64,000 bases of DNA from Thermotoga sp. Ku-13t. Its GTDB lineage: Bacteria; Thermotogota; Thermotogae; Thermotogales; DSM-5069. How positions within the stretch are numbered: the stretch's first letter is position 1; each line of letters begins with the position of its first letter. The translations under genes and the position numbers were made by a program. Location of the stretch: contig NZ_LNFY01000009.1 of assembly GCF_011057685.1 (NCBI RefSeq), positions 117,626 through 181,625 of the forward strand. Direction: 5' to 3'. The notes beneath the pieces are model-generated. The model ran no database searches. It was given only the letters and a program-made list of their open reading frames with translations, and was not told the origin of the DNA. Below, in pieces: positions 24,816-31,746 of this stretch.

Positions 24816-25704
24816 ACTCGATCACTCCCGTCGCGTACTCGAGAACCGCCATTCTCACGAACACACCGTTCCTGACCTGCTCGAGGATCTTCGATCTTTC
24901 GGAGTAGACCACATCGTCTGAGACTTCCACGTTCCTGTTGAACGGACCGGGGTGCATCAGGACGGCGTGCGACGGAGCGAGCTGGATCGTTCTGGAATTT
25001 ATCTGCAGCGTGCGGAAGAAGTCATCGATGTTCGAGTAACTCTGTTCGAGCCTTTCTTTCTGAATCCTCAGCGCATAGACGACATCGACGTTGTGCAAAG
25101 CCTCTTCGAGAGAGTGCGTAATCAAACTCACACCTTCAAAGCTTTCCGGAACGAACCCTTCTGGTCCTGCCATCCTCACCTCAGCGTCGAATTTGTTCAG
25201 AAGCTCCGTCAGCGATCTTGCGACGCGTGAGTGCACGATGTCTCCCACGATCGCGACCTTCAGTTTCAGTGTTCCAAAATGTTCCAGCATGGTCATAGCG
25301 TCGAGCAGCGCCTGAGTGGGATGTTCGTTGGTACCGTCGCCCGCGTTCACCACGGCACAGCCCACGTGTTTCGCGAACTCCGCTGGGGCACCGTTTCTTC
25401 TGATTCTGATGACGAGACAATCGAATTTCATCATGTTGAGCGTCAGGATCGTGTCCAGATCGGTCTCACCTTTCTGAAGAGAAGAACTTTCCGGTGCAAA
25501 GTCAACTACGTGGGCACCGAGGCTCAGCGCAGCCTTCTGGAAAGAGACCTTGGTCCTCGTCGAAGGTTCGAAAAAGGCTGTCAGGACGAATTTTCCTCGC
25601 AGTGTTTCTGGATAGTTCTTGAGCGATTTGTACAGCATCGCACGTTTGAGGATAGCTTCGATCTCTTTTCTGCTGAGATCTTTGATGTCCAGAAGGTGTC
25701 TCAT
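24772..25704 (-). CDS. pyrB: Aspartate carbamoyltransferase, catalytic chain
   Basis: Catalyses the committed step, carbamoyl phosphate + aspartate. 310 residues. The carbamoyl-phosphate site reads FFEPSTRTKVSFQ, the second loop LVIRIRRNGAPAEFAK, and the HPTQALLDAMT motif is typical. No pyrI regulatory chain is fused or adjacent, so allosteric control by CTP would be missing unless pyrI is elsewhere. It is the first structural gene of the pyr operon. Its ATG overlaps the stop of the leader ORF (ATGA), and its GGAGGTGG ribosome site lies within that ORF. Confidence 0.95.
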   Translation of the reverse strand: MRHLLDIKDLSRKEIEAILKRAMLYKSLKNYPETLRGKFVLTAFFEPSTRTKVSFQKAALSLGAHVVDFAPESSSLQKGETDLDTILTLNMMKFDCLVIRIRRNGAPAEFAKHVGCAVVNAGDGTNEHPTQALLDAMTMLEHFGTLKLKVAIVGDIVHSRVARSLTELLNKFDAEVRMAGPEGFVPESFEGVSLITHSLEEALHNVDVVYALRIQKERLEQSYSNIDDFFRTLQINSRTIQLAPSHAVLMHPGPFNRNVEVSDDVVYSERSKILEQVRNGVFVRMAVLEYATGVIEFEGVRSVETSLARR

Positions 25705-25856
25705 CCTTCCACCTCCGTTGAGGCAAAATAAAAGGGCCTTTCGGCCCCTGGAAAGTTCATACTCTTTAAAATAAAAGGGGCTTTGAAAGCCCCTTCTGGA
25801 CTGAGTTTACATTTATTCAGAATCAGGTCGAATTTCATCACTGTCTTTACTCGCAC
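25701..25856 (-). CDS. Predicted leader peptide of the pyr operon (pyrL-like)
   Basis: A 51-codon open frame between the promoter and pyrB. The GTG start at 25856 has GGGGTG five bases upstream; an ATG at 25838 would give 45 residues. It runs without interruption through both intrinsic terminators of the leader (coding GAFKAPFIL and GAERPFYF) and ends in a TGA that overlaps the pyrB ATG. It reads like no known protein family. In E. coli pyrBI a 44-codon leader peptide is translated through the attenuator in the same way, so translation here may also control termination. Too short to be sure it is made. Confidence 0.6.
   Translation of the reverse strand: MRVKTVMKFDLILNKCKLSPEGAFKAPFILKSMNFPGAERPFYFASTEVEG
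25725..25749 (-). terminator. Second pyr leader terminator (attenuator 2)
   Basis: On the minus strand GGGCC-GAAA-GGCCC followed by TTTTATTTT, only about 20 bases upstream of pyrB. The T tract is the same nine bases as in the first terminator, so one may be a copy of the other. Confidence 0.75.
25768..25796 (-). terminator. First pyr leader terminator (attenuator 1)
   Basis: On the minus strand GGGGCTTT-C-AAAGCCCC, a near-perfect hairpin, followed by TTTTATTTT. It sits inside the leader ORF downstream of the pyr promoter. An alternative reading is that it ends the ferredoxin/HdrA transcript from upstream, but a promoter lies between. Confidence 0.8.
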
Positions 25857-25882
25857 GCACTCACCCCGTTTTCTGAGTTGAG

Positions 25883-25888
25883 ATTATA
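25883..25888 (-). promoter_or_regulatory. -10 box of the pyr operon promoter
   Basis: TATAAT on the minus strand, with no good -35 at 17 bases. Transcription would start about 20 bases before the leader-peptide GTG, giving a leader of about 170 bases that contains both terminators. Confidence 0.55.
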
Positions 25889-25987
25889 AACCGGGATATG
25901 GGGATGTGTGTTTCAGCTTCGTTTCGTGAGGTTTGAATTCAGATGATCTCCGACAGGTTCGGTCGGGTGAGCGCGCCCAGAATCCTT

Positions 25988-26344
25988 TCAGCTGTTCTTT
26001 ATGAGATTTTTAATGGCTTCAATCGCCTGTTCTGTGGTCATGTTCCTTATGTCGACACCAAAGTGTCTGGACTTGTCGAAGTTGCTCGCCTCGAACGCGT
26101 CACGGAACATCTTTCTCTGCATTGTAGGATCGCAGCCTGCAACGTAGAGTTTTTCTATCTCTCCATCTTTGGTCAGCGTTTTGAGATACATGTCCCCGTC
26201 ATCGGCGCAGAGCTGGGGATGGAGCGCAACGAAGTCGACAAGGTTCTCTCTTCTTATCGCGTTCAGGACTTCGAAAACGTTCATCTTCTGAAAAGATGGG
26301 CACGTACCCTGACAGACACACAACAGCAATCCCTTCTTACCCAT
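25988..26344 (-). CDS. HdrA-N-like iron-sulfur redox protein
   Basis: A 118-residue protein with CVCQGTCPS at residues 9-17, HPQLCADDG (Cys about 46) and YVAGCDPTMQRKMF (Cys about 70), in the order seen in the N-terminal domain of heterodisulfide reductase subunit A, where these cysteines bind an extra [4Fe-4S] cluster. The flavin domains of HdrA are missing. It overlaps the ferredoxin gene upstream by eight bases. The pair may be an electron carrier unit, perhaps linked to electron bifurcation or sulfur metabolism; the partner is not in the window. Confidence 0.7.
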   Translation of the reverse strand: MGKKGLLLCVCQGTCPSFQKMNVFEVLNAIRRENLVDFVALHPQLCADDGDMYLKTLTKDGEIEKLYVAGCDPTMQRKMFRDAFEASNFDKSRHFGVDIRNMTTEQAIEAIKNLIKNS

Positions 26345-26549
26345 GTGCTTTCACCTCCGCTGAGTAAGTTATTGCACCGTAATCACAGAGTTTCTGGCAT
26401 CCTCTGCAGAACTCAACGCATTCCAGAGGGTTGGTGACGACGGGTTTGCCGTCTTTGACTGTGTAGACTCCGTGGGGACAGAAATTCGCGCAGGTCAGAC
26501 AGTCAGCGCACTTTTCGTAATCGATGATGGGATACCAGTTCTTTGCCAT
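26337..26549 (-). CDS. 4Fe-4S ferredoxin-type protein
   Basis: A 70-residue protein with one standard cluster motif (CADCLTCANFCPHGVY) and a second, CVEFCRGCQKLC, that is somewhat irregular, followed by DYGAITY. Two [4Fe-4S] clusters are likely. It lies between an ArsR regulator and an HdrA-N-like protein, all in one short operon. Ribosome site GGAGATGG. Confidence 0.85.
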   Translation of the reverse strand: MAKNWYPIIDYEKCADCLTCANFCPHGVYTVKDGKPVVTNPLECVEFCRGCQKLCDYGAITYSAEVKAHG

Positions 26550-26571
26550 GCCATCTCCTCCTTCACAGCGC

Positions 26572-26838
26572 TCATTTTTGTTCAGAGATCTTTTCCGCCA
26601 GATCGATCAGTTCGAGAACTCTCGGATCTTTGAGAACGATTCTCTTCCTCGGTCCTTCCCTTCTCAGTTCGATGATCCCCGCATTCTGCAGGACGGCTAA
26701 GTGCCTCGAGATGGTTGTTTTATCGATGTGGTTCGCGACTTCGAGTTCGCAGATGCAAAGGTCCTGTTTCGCCACCTGCCTGATGATGTCTATTCTCCGT
26801 CTGCACGCCAGGGCTTTGAAGATCCTTTCTGGATCCAT
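26572..26838 (-). CDS. ArsR-family transcriptional regulator
   Basis: An 88-residue winged-helix repressor from ATG 26838, behind GAGGGGAGG; a TTG at 26862 is in frame but has no ribosome site. Features: LACRRRIDIIRQVAKQDLCI, then VANHIDKTTISRHLAVLQNAG (recognition helix) and a beta wing with RREGPRKRIVLK. A Cys-Cys pair in CICELEVAN could sense metal or thiols. A perfect palindrome lies just upstream, so it probably regulates itself and the two redox genes. Confidence 0.9.
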   Translation of the reverse strand: MDPERIFKALACRRRIDIIRQVAKQDLCICELEVANHIDKTTISRHLAVLQNAGIIELRREGPRKRIVLKDPRVLELIDLAEKISEQK

Positions 26839-26855
26839 CACTTTCCTCCCCTCTA

Positions 26856-26869
26856 TGTACAATTGTACA
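26856..26869. promoter_or_regulatory. Perfect palindrome, likely ArsR operator
   Basis: TGTACAATTGTACA, a perfect 14-bp inverted repeat, 18 bases upstream of the arsR ATG and overlapping a TACAAT -10-like box on the minus strand. Bound repressor would block the promoter. Confidence 0.6.
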
Positions 26870-27030
26870 ACTAACCAAGTAACGTGCTACACGCCGGCCC
26901 CGTTAAGAAAAAGTGAACCCACGAAAGTGGTGCTCTCACACCGTGGTTTCGAACACGTCCACTTTGAATTCAGTCTGAGTGGGTTTTATCGTGTCGGACG
27001 ATATCGTAAAATCTTCACGAAGAAGGGGTG

Positions 27031-27801
27031 ATGGGCTTGGAAAACTTCAAGTGGGCGATCGTGACGGGTGGTTCGTCTGGGATCGGTAGAGAGTTCGTGC
27101 TCGAACTTTCGAAGAGAGGCCTGAACGTGATGGCCACCGGCAGGGACGAGAAGAGGTTGAAGGATTTGGAAAAAGAAGTGAAGGAAAAGTTCGGCGTTGA
27201 GATCGTCACACACGTGGTGGATTTGTCACTGCCACAAAACGTGAAGAAATTCGTCCAGGACGTTTCAGAGTTTGAGATAGATTTGCTCGTGAACAACGCA
27301 GGCTTTGGACTCTACGACGAATTCGTCAAACTCGAACTCGAAGAAATCGAAAACATGATAGAGGTCAACGTGAAAACGCTCACCATATTGAGCCATCATT
27401 TCGCAAGGAAAATGGTCGAAAGACAGCGAGGAGGGATAATAAACGTCTCTTCCATCGCAGGATACATCCCGCTCCCTTATTTCAACGCCTACGCTGCGAC
27501 GAAGGCGTACGTGTACAATCTTTCTCTCGCGCTGTGGGCGGAACTGAAAAAGTACGGTGTGCACGTACTGTGCGTCTCGCCGGGGCCGACGAAGACCAGG
27601 TTCTTTGAACGTGCGTTCAAAAGTCAAGATCTTCGCACCTTCGGCAGCCTTATGGATCCCAGACGGGTTGTGACAGGCGCGCTCGAAGCTTTTGAAAAAA
27701 GAAGACCTGTTTACGTTCCGGGTTTCAAGAACAGACTGATCGTTATGGTGACAAGAAAGCTACTATCCGACAGATTAATCGCAAGGTTCATGGCAGGTTG
27801 A
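27031..27801 (+). CDS. Short-chain dehydrogenase/reductase
   Basis: A classical NAD(P)-dependent SDR of about 256 residues. Cofactor motif TGGSSGIGREF near residue 14, NNAGFG in the middle, and the active site with Ser in NVSSIAGYIP and Y-x3-K in YAATKAYVYN. A CVSPGPTKTRFF segment follows. The SDR group resembles DltE/YqjQ-type enzymes acting on long-chain or sugar substrates; the substrate is unknown. The ATG at 27031 sits very close to AAGGGG, so the TTG at 27037 could be the true start. Single gene, convergent with tetR. Confidence 0.9.
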   Translation: MGLENFKWAIVTGGSSGIGREFVLELSKRGLNVMATGRDEKRLKDLEKEVKEKFGVEIVTHVVDLSLPQNVKKFVQDVSEFEIDLLVNNAGFGLYDEFVKLELEEIENMIEVNVKTLTILSHHFARKMVERQRGGIINVSSIAGYIPLPYFNAYAATKAYVYNLSLALWAELKKYGVHVLCVSPGPTKTRFFERAFKSQDLRTFGSLMDPRRVVTGALEAFEKRRPVYVPGFKNRLIVMVTRKLLSDRLIARFMAG

Positions 27802-27808
27802 AAGAGTT

Positions 27809-28426
27809 TCATCGCCCGAGCAATCCAAATTTCAGCACGTCGATCAGTTTGTCCATCTGTTTTTTGATTTCGTCCAGTTCTTCGGGCAGCTGGATCGCAC
27901 GATCCTGATACTGGTTCAAGTAGAACTCCGTCATTCCATCGAAAAAGATCATGACGAACATCGTTGCATCTTCTTTGCTCAGTCCCTGTCTCAATTCGAT
28001 CGAATCGATCTTTTCTGAGAGCACATGAAAAGAGTTCAGCAGAGTCTCTTTGATCATTGCAATGATCTTTTGCCGGAGTTTGACAGGCGAATTCGTGACC
28101 GTGAGGAGGAATTTCGCGTACACAGGCTTCTCTATCGCTAGTTGGATCTTTCTCAATCCCCACTCGCGCAGAAATTCAAAAAAGTCCAGCTGTTTCGCTT
28201 TCTCAGCGAAATCTTCGAACTGCGTCTGTGACCATTTCAAAACATGTTCGTAGCAGGCAATGTATAATCCTTCTTTGTTCTTGAAATAGTGAAACAGAAG
28301 GCCCTTTGAAACATTCGCCCTGCGCGTTATGATGTTTGTTGAAGCAGCTTTGTAGCCTTTCTCGGCGAATTCTTCTATCGCTGCGTTCAGCAGCCGGTTC
28401 TTCACTTCTAAGTTTCGCTCAGACAT
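27809..28426 (-). CDS. TetR-family regulator of the ABC exporter operon
   Basis: 205 residues: an N-terminal helix-turn-helix (NIITRRANVSKGLLFHYFKNKEGLY, residues about 32-55) and a variable ligand-binding domain. It is the last gene of the operon ATPase-permease-TetR and overlaps the permease by eight bases. Two perfect palindromes at the promoter of the operon are its probable operators, which makes it an autorepressor. The ligand is likely a substrate of the transporter. Confidence 0.9.
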   Translation of the reverse strand: MSERNLEVKNRLLNAAIEEFAEKGYKAASTNIITRRANVSKGLLFHYFKNKEGLYIACYEHVLKWSQTQFEDFAEKAKQLDFFEFLREWGLRKIQLAIEKPVYAKFLLTVTNSPVKLRQKIIAMIKETLLNSFHVLSEKIDSIELRQGLSKEDATMFVMIFFDGMTEFYLNQYQDRAIQLPEELDEIKKQMDKLIDVLKFGLLGR

Positions 28427-29219
28427 ATATATCCTTCCTGGAATAGGTTATGAAGGAAACACTCAAACTCGCAATGATCAATATGAAGTGCAGGGCGAGA
28501 AAGATCGGTTCCATGCTCCCGTATCTGATGATCCTCACGCCATCAGAATAATAGAAAGGTGTGAAGTATCCTAGAAATTTCGCCTTCTCGGTGAGCTTGG
28601 CGATCATCGAAAATATGTACAGAACGAAGACGATGCCTATGGACAGAGAGACCGCGCTATCTTGTCTTTTCAAAGAGCAGATGAAGCACAGAACGATGCT
28701 GGACACAGTGATGTGAAGCAAAAGTTGAGAAAACCAGAACAACCAGAATTTCGATTGAACCAGGCTTTCTGATCCAAAGTAACTCGTCACAAAAAACGAA
28801 GCAAGACTGAGAATCGCGTCCAGTATCAAGATTGAAGAGAAGATCGCCAGCAGTTTCTGTGCGAGTATGCTTTTCCTTCCCAGAGGTTTCGAGAGCAAGA
28901 ACTCTGCGGTCTTTTCTGATTCCTCCCTCGCGACCAGCTTGACAACAACCAGGGCAGAAAACACGCTACCTAGGAGTGTCACGTATATGCTCGAGATAGT
29001 GGCTAGATAGTGCAAAATGTTTGATATGTCGAAGTCCTCCAGTCCGAATATGCGCAAGAACGCTCTTGGCATGAGTTTCATGAATCTGTTGATCAGTTCA
29101 GCATCTTTCGTCATGGAAGGATAAACTGCGGCGTACATGATCAGCAAAGCGATCAAAACGACAGACCAGATCATTGTACTTTTTATGTTGTGTTTCATTT
29201 CCCACGAATACACGTTCAT
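28419..29219 (-). CDS. ABC transporter permease, ABC-2 type
   Basis: A 266-residue membrane protein from ATG 29219, behind CGGAGGTGAG; the frame is open for another 20 codons upstream but those overlap the ATPase. Six hydrophobic segments can be seen (about 20-40, 60-85, 95-115, 145-165, 175-195, 235-255). The pattern fits the ABC-2 exporter fold (KTAEFLLSKPLGRKSILAQK is typical of the NatB/YhaP-like group). The start overlaps the ATPase stop (ATGA). It probably exports a drug, peptide or ion together with the ATPase. Confidence 0.85.
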   Translation of the reverse strand: MNVYSWEMKHNIKSTMIWSVVLIALLIMYAAVYPSMTKDAELINRFMKLMPRAFLRIFGLEDFDISNILHYLATISSIYVTLLGSVFSALVVVKLVAREESEKTAEFLLSKPLGRKSILAQKLLAIFSSILILDAILSLASFFVTSYFGSESLVQSKFWLFWFSQLLLHITVSSIVLCFICSLKRQDSAVSLSIGIVFVLYIFSMIAKLTEKAKFLGYFTPFYYSDGVRIIRYGSMEPIFLALHFILIIASLSVSFITYSRKDIYV

Positions 29220-30109
29220 GGTCTCACCTCCGAATAGAAGGTCATGAAAAAGTCTTCGAGTGAAGGATCTTCTATCCACACATTCTCCAGTGAGAGACTG
29301 GAAAGTTCTTTCATGAGCTGGTCGATGTTGCCAAAGAATTCAAAAGCAACGGTGGAGTCTTCCGTTTTGACATTTGGACCGAATTTCTCCATGACAAGTT
29401 TCAACTGGTTTCTGTCTTTGAGCTGAAGCCTCACCATTTTGTAGTTCTTGTTTCTCAAGGCTTCGATGTTCTCGATTTTGATGATCTTTCCATCTTTGAT
29501 CATCGCAAACCTGTCGCAGAGTCTCTGGACTTCGTTGAGAATGTGGGACGAAAAGAAGATGGTCACACCCTGTCCTTTGAGTTCTTTGAGGATCTCAAGG
29601 AGTCTGTTCTGCATTATGGGATCCAGACCAATGGTCGGTTCATCGCAGATGAGTAACTTCGGCCTGTGCAATAACGCTTGGACGATCGCGACTTTTTTCT
29701 TGTTACCAGTTGAAAGTTCGCGAAACTTTTTCTTCGTATCTATCTCGAACTTCGCACAGAGTTGCTTCATGTAAGTCTTGTCTACGCTTTTGTAGAAACT
29801 TGCGGAATAGTCGAGGAGTTCTTCCACCGTCGCGTTCGCGTAGTAGTTCACTTCAGATGGGACGTAGCCTACCTGCTTTCGAATCTCCGGACCGTCTCGA
29901 ACACAATCTTTGCCGAAGATCTTTGCCTGGCCAGAGGTTGGAAAGATCAAACCAAGCAGGATTCTTATCGTGGTGGTCTTGCCTGCGCCGTTGGGACCTA
30001 TGAAGCCGAAGATCTCACCCTCGTTCACCTCAAAATTCACGTTGGTTATGGCCCTGTGCTTGCCGTAGTACTTTGTAAGATCGTGCGCCTCGATCAGAGC
30101 CACATTCAC
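29216..30109 (-). CDS. ABC transporter ATP-binding protein, ABC-2 exporter type
   Basis: 297 residues: Walker A GPNGAGKTTTIRILLG (about 38-53), Walker B LLICDEPTIGLDP, and a signature LSTGNKKKV that departs from LSGGQ, as is common in this subfamily. The C-terminal 80 residues are the DUF4162-like extension found in the CcmA/NatA type. First gene of the operon; strong ribosome site AAGGAGGTG directly after the operator. Confidence 0.93.
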   Translation of the reverse strand: MNVALIEAHDLTKYYGKHRAITNVNFEVNEGEIFGFIGPNGAGKTTTIRILLGLIFPTSGQAKIFGKDCVRDGPEIRKQVGYVPSEVNYYANATVEELLDYSASFYKSVDKTYMKQLCAKFEIDTKKKFRELSTGNKKKVAIVQALLHRPKLLICDEPTIGLDPIMQNRLLEILKELKGQGVTIFFSSHILNEVQRLCDRFAMIKDGKIIKIENIEALRNKNYKMVRLQLKDRNQLKLVMEKFGPNVKTEDSTVAFEFFGNIDQLMKELSSLSLENVWIEDPSLEDFFMTFYSEVRP

Positions 30110-30115
30110 ACCTCC

Positions 30116-30131
30116 TTGACCAGTTGGTCAA
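30116..30131. promoter_or_regulatory. TetR operator 1
   Basis: Perfect 16-bp dyad TTGACCA-GT-TGGTCAA covering the transcription start region just before the ribosome site of the ATPase gene. Confidence 0.8.
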
Positions 30132-30136
30132 TTGGG

Positions 30137-30165
30137 ATTGTACCATATTTTGACCACATGGTCAA
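30137..30165 (-). promoter_or_regulatory. Promoter of the ABC exporter/TetR operon
   Basis: On the minus strand TTGACC (30165-30160), 17 bases, TACAAT (30142-30137). Operator 2 contains the whole -35 box, and operator 1 begins five bases after the -10. Confidence 0.8.
30150..30165. promoter_or_regulatory. TetR operator 2
   Basis: Perfect 16-bp dyad TTGACCA-CA-TGGTCAA, same half-sites as operator 1, centre 34 bp away (about three helical turns), so two repressor dimers would sit on the same face. Confidence 0.8.
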
Positions 30166-30195
30166 GATCCTTTTCGGGTGGTATCACCTAGCGCG

Positions 30196-30224
30196 TTGAA
30201 AGGCTGGTTTGAATCTGGTATCAT
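30196..30224 (+). promoter_or_regulatory. Promoter of the class II amidotransferase gene
   Basis: TTGAAA, 17 bases, TATCAT, about 37 bases before the ATG at 30261. Confidence 0.6.
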
Positions 30225-30260
30225 ACACTTCGACACCTTTTCAACGGGGGTGAGCAGATT

Positions 30261-30908
30261 ATGTGCAGGATGGTTGGCTTTTCTTTCAGGACGAACCGGC
30301 AGATAGACGTTCTGTTCAGACATTTACAGTACATGGCGCAGTTTGGCAAGAACGCGCCTCACGGTCACGGCTGGGGAATTTATGCTCTGAAAGACGAGGC
30401 TGTGATCTATCATCGCTCACTGAAGCCAGTTTACGAGGATGAGATCGTTTCCCTAGAGGCACGCGTTGGAATTCTGCACGCGAGAAAAGTTTCGGAGCAT
30501 TTACCTGTGAGCTTTCTGCAACTTCATCCTTTCATAGACAACAGAGGCAAAGCGTTCTGCCACAACGGCACGATCTACGATATACCTTTCGTTTCCATTG
30601 AGAGCGACACGTTCGCTTATTTCATGAAGATCAAGGATTTTCTCACGTACGAAGAGCTGGTGCAGAAAATCGGAAGCGTCGCGGATCGTTACAGGCACAC
30701 GGGAATGAATTTTTTGATGGTGAACGATCGTGAGCTCACCGTTTACTGCGGTTACAGTAAGAACGAAGATTATTACACGCTCTGGTACAGTGATGAAGAT
30801 GGCTTCGTCGTGGCTTCGGAACCTATGAATGAGGCCTTCAAACCGATGGAGAACAGGACGATGTTCGTTGTGAAGGATGGTGTGATCGAGAAGATTCTGA
30901 AAGTTTGA
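30261..30908 (+). CDS. Class II glutamine amidotransferase domain protein (YafJ/EgtC-like)
   Basis: A 215-residue Ntn hydrolase. Cys2 (MCRMVGFSF) becomes the N-terminal nucleophile after Met removal. GKNAPHGHGWGIYAL, ILHARKVSE, FCHNGTIYD and FVVASEPMNE match the glutaminase fold of YafJ/GATase_4 proteins. No synthase domain is attached, so the acceptor enzyme, if any, is separate. Function unknown; it may hydrolyse gamma-glutamyl compounds. Single gene with its own promoter. Confidence 0.88.
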   Translation: MCRMVGFSFRTNRQIDVLFRHLQYMAQFGKNAPHGHGWGIYALKDEAVIYHRSLKPVYEDEIVSLEARVGILHARKVSEHLPVSFLQLHPFIDNRGKAFCHNGTIYDIPFVSIESDTFAYFMKIKDFLTYEELVQKIGSVADRYRHTGMNFLMVNDRELTVYCGYSKNEDYYTLWYSDEDGFVVASEPMNEAFKPMENRTMFVVKDGVIEKILKV

Positions 30909-30977
30909 CCGTGTGTTCTAATGATTTTCTAATGCCGTCGCTTTAGGATGAATCATCCTACTTCAGGAGGCGAGACA

Positions 30978-31490
30978 ATGAAGAAGGTGATGTTGCTGGT
31001 GGCACTCGTTCTTGGTGGTTTGGTCTTCGCGCAGGCTCAGCCGCTCGTTCCGCACATACCGTTCACACCGCTGCTGTCAACCACGATCAAGGAAACGCAG
31101 GTTCTCGGTCCGTACGGATCCGTCTGGAAGATCTTCTGGGATGGATGGGAAGGCACGCTGGTGCTCCAGAAGGGCGGAGTTGGCTACATCGAAACGGGTG
31201 GAAAGAAGTACAATCTCGAGTACGTGATATTGAAAAATCCCCAGGACAACGTTCTCGGCATGGCAGGACCAGATTACACGGGAAAGAACACCAACATAGG
31301 TCACAGGATAGTTTTCATCGTCGATTTTGCTAACACGCCGAACAACAGGAATGACGATCAAAGGTTCGACGGCTACATTTTCACTCAAACGATCAACACG
31401 CCGAGCAAAAGAGCGATAGCCGGTATCACCTGCTGGGACCAGATCCCGTTCGGCTTCTACGCAACGTACTGGTACGACATACCGGGTTGA
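30978..31490 (+). CDS. Small secreted protein of unknown function
   Basis: Not recognised. ATG 30978 follows AGGAGGCGAGACA; 170 residues with a signal peptide (KKVMLLVALVLGGLVFAQ). The mature part is rich in Gly, Tyr and Trp and beta-strand patterns (WDGWEGTLVLQKGG), perhaps one lipocalin- or jelly-roll-like domain. Followed by a good terminator, so it is a single gene. The signal peptide resembles those of other secreted proteins in the window. Confidence 0.75.
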   Translation: MKKVMLLVALVLGGLVFAQAQPLVPHIPFTPLLSTTIKETQVLGPYGSVWKIFWDGWEGTLVLQKGGVGYIETGGKKYNLEYVILKNPQDNVLGMAGPDYTGKNTNIGHRIVFIVDFANTPNNRNDDQRFDGYIFTQTINTPSKRAIAGITCWDQIPFGFYATYWYDIPG

Positions 31491-31508
31491 GCTGAAGGAC
31501 TATCGTTC

Positions 31509-31539
31509 AAAAAGCGGGCGAAAGCCCGCTTTTGTTTTT
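31509..31539 (+). terminator. Terminator of the small secreted-protein gene
   Basis: AAAGCGGGC-GAAA-GCCCGCTTT followed by TGTTTTT, 20 bases after the stop codon. Confidence 0.9.
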
Positions 31540-31647
31540 GGACTCACTCTCTATTTCTTCATTCCGTGGAGGTGCCGAGCATGTTGACACTTGTTTTCAT
31601 AGTGTGGCCCCACGAATGTTTCGGATTCGTACATCATGTTAAGTTAC

Positions 31648-31676
31648 TTGACATATCACGTAACATGTGATAAAAG
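31648..31676 (+). promoter_or_regulatory. Promoter and operator of the carbohydrate operon
   Basis: TTGACA (31648-31653), 17 bases, TAAAAG (31671-31676). The spacer and -10 hold the dyad TATCAC-GTAACAT-GTGATA (31654-31672). The operon encodes an RpiR regulator, which is the likely protein to bind here. Confidence 0.7.
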
Positions 31677-31746
31677 TAGAGTAGAAAGTTTTCTCTGAAG
31701 AGGACAAAGATGAAAAAAAGTTTCACCTATACGAGGGGGTGTCGGT

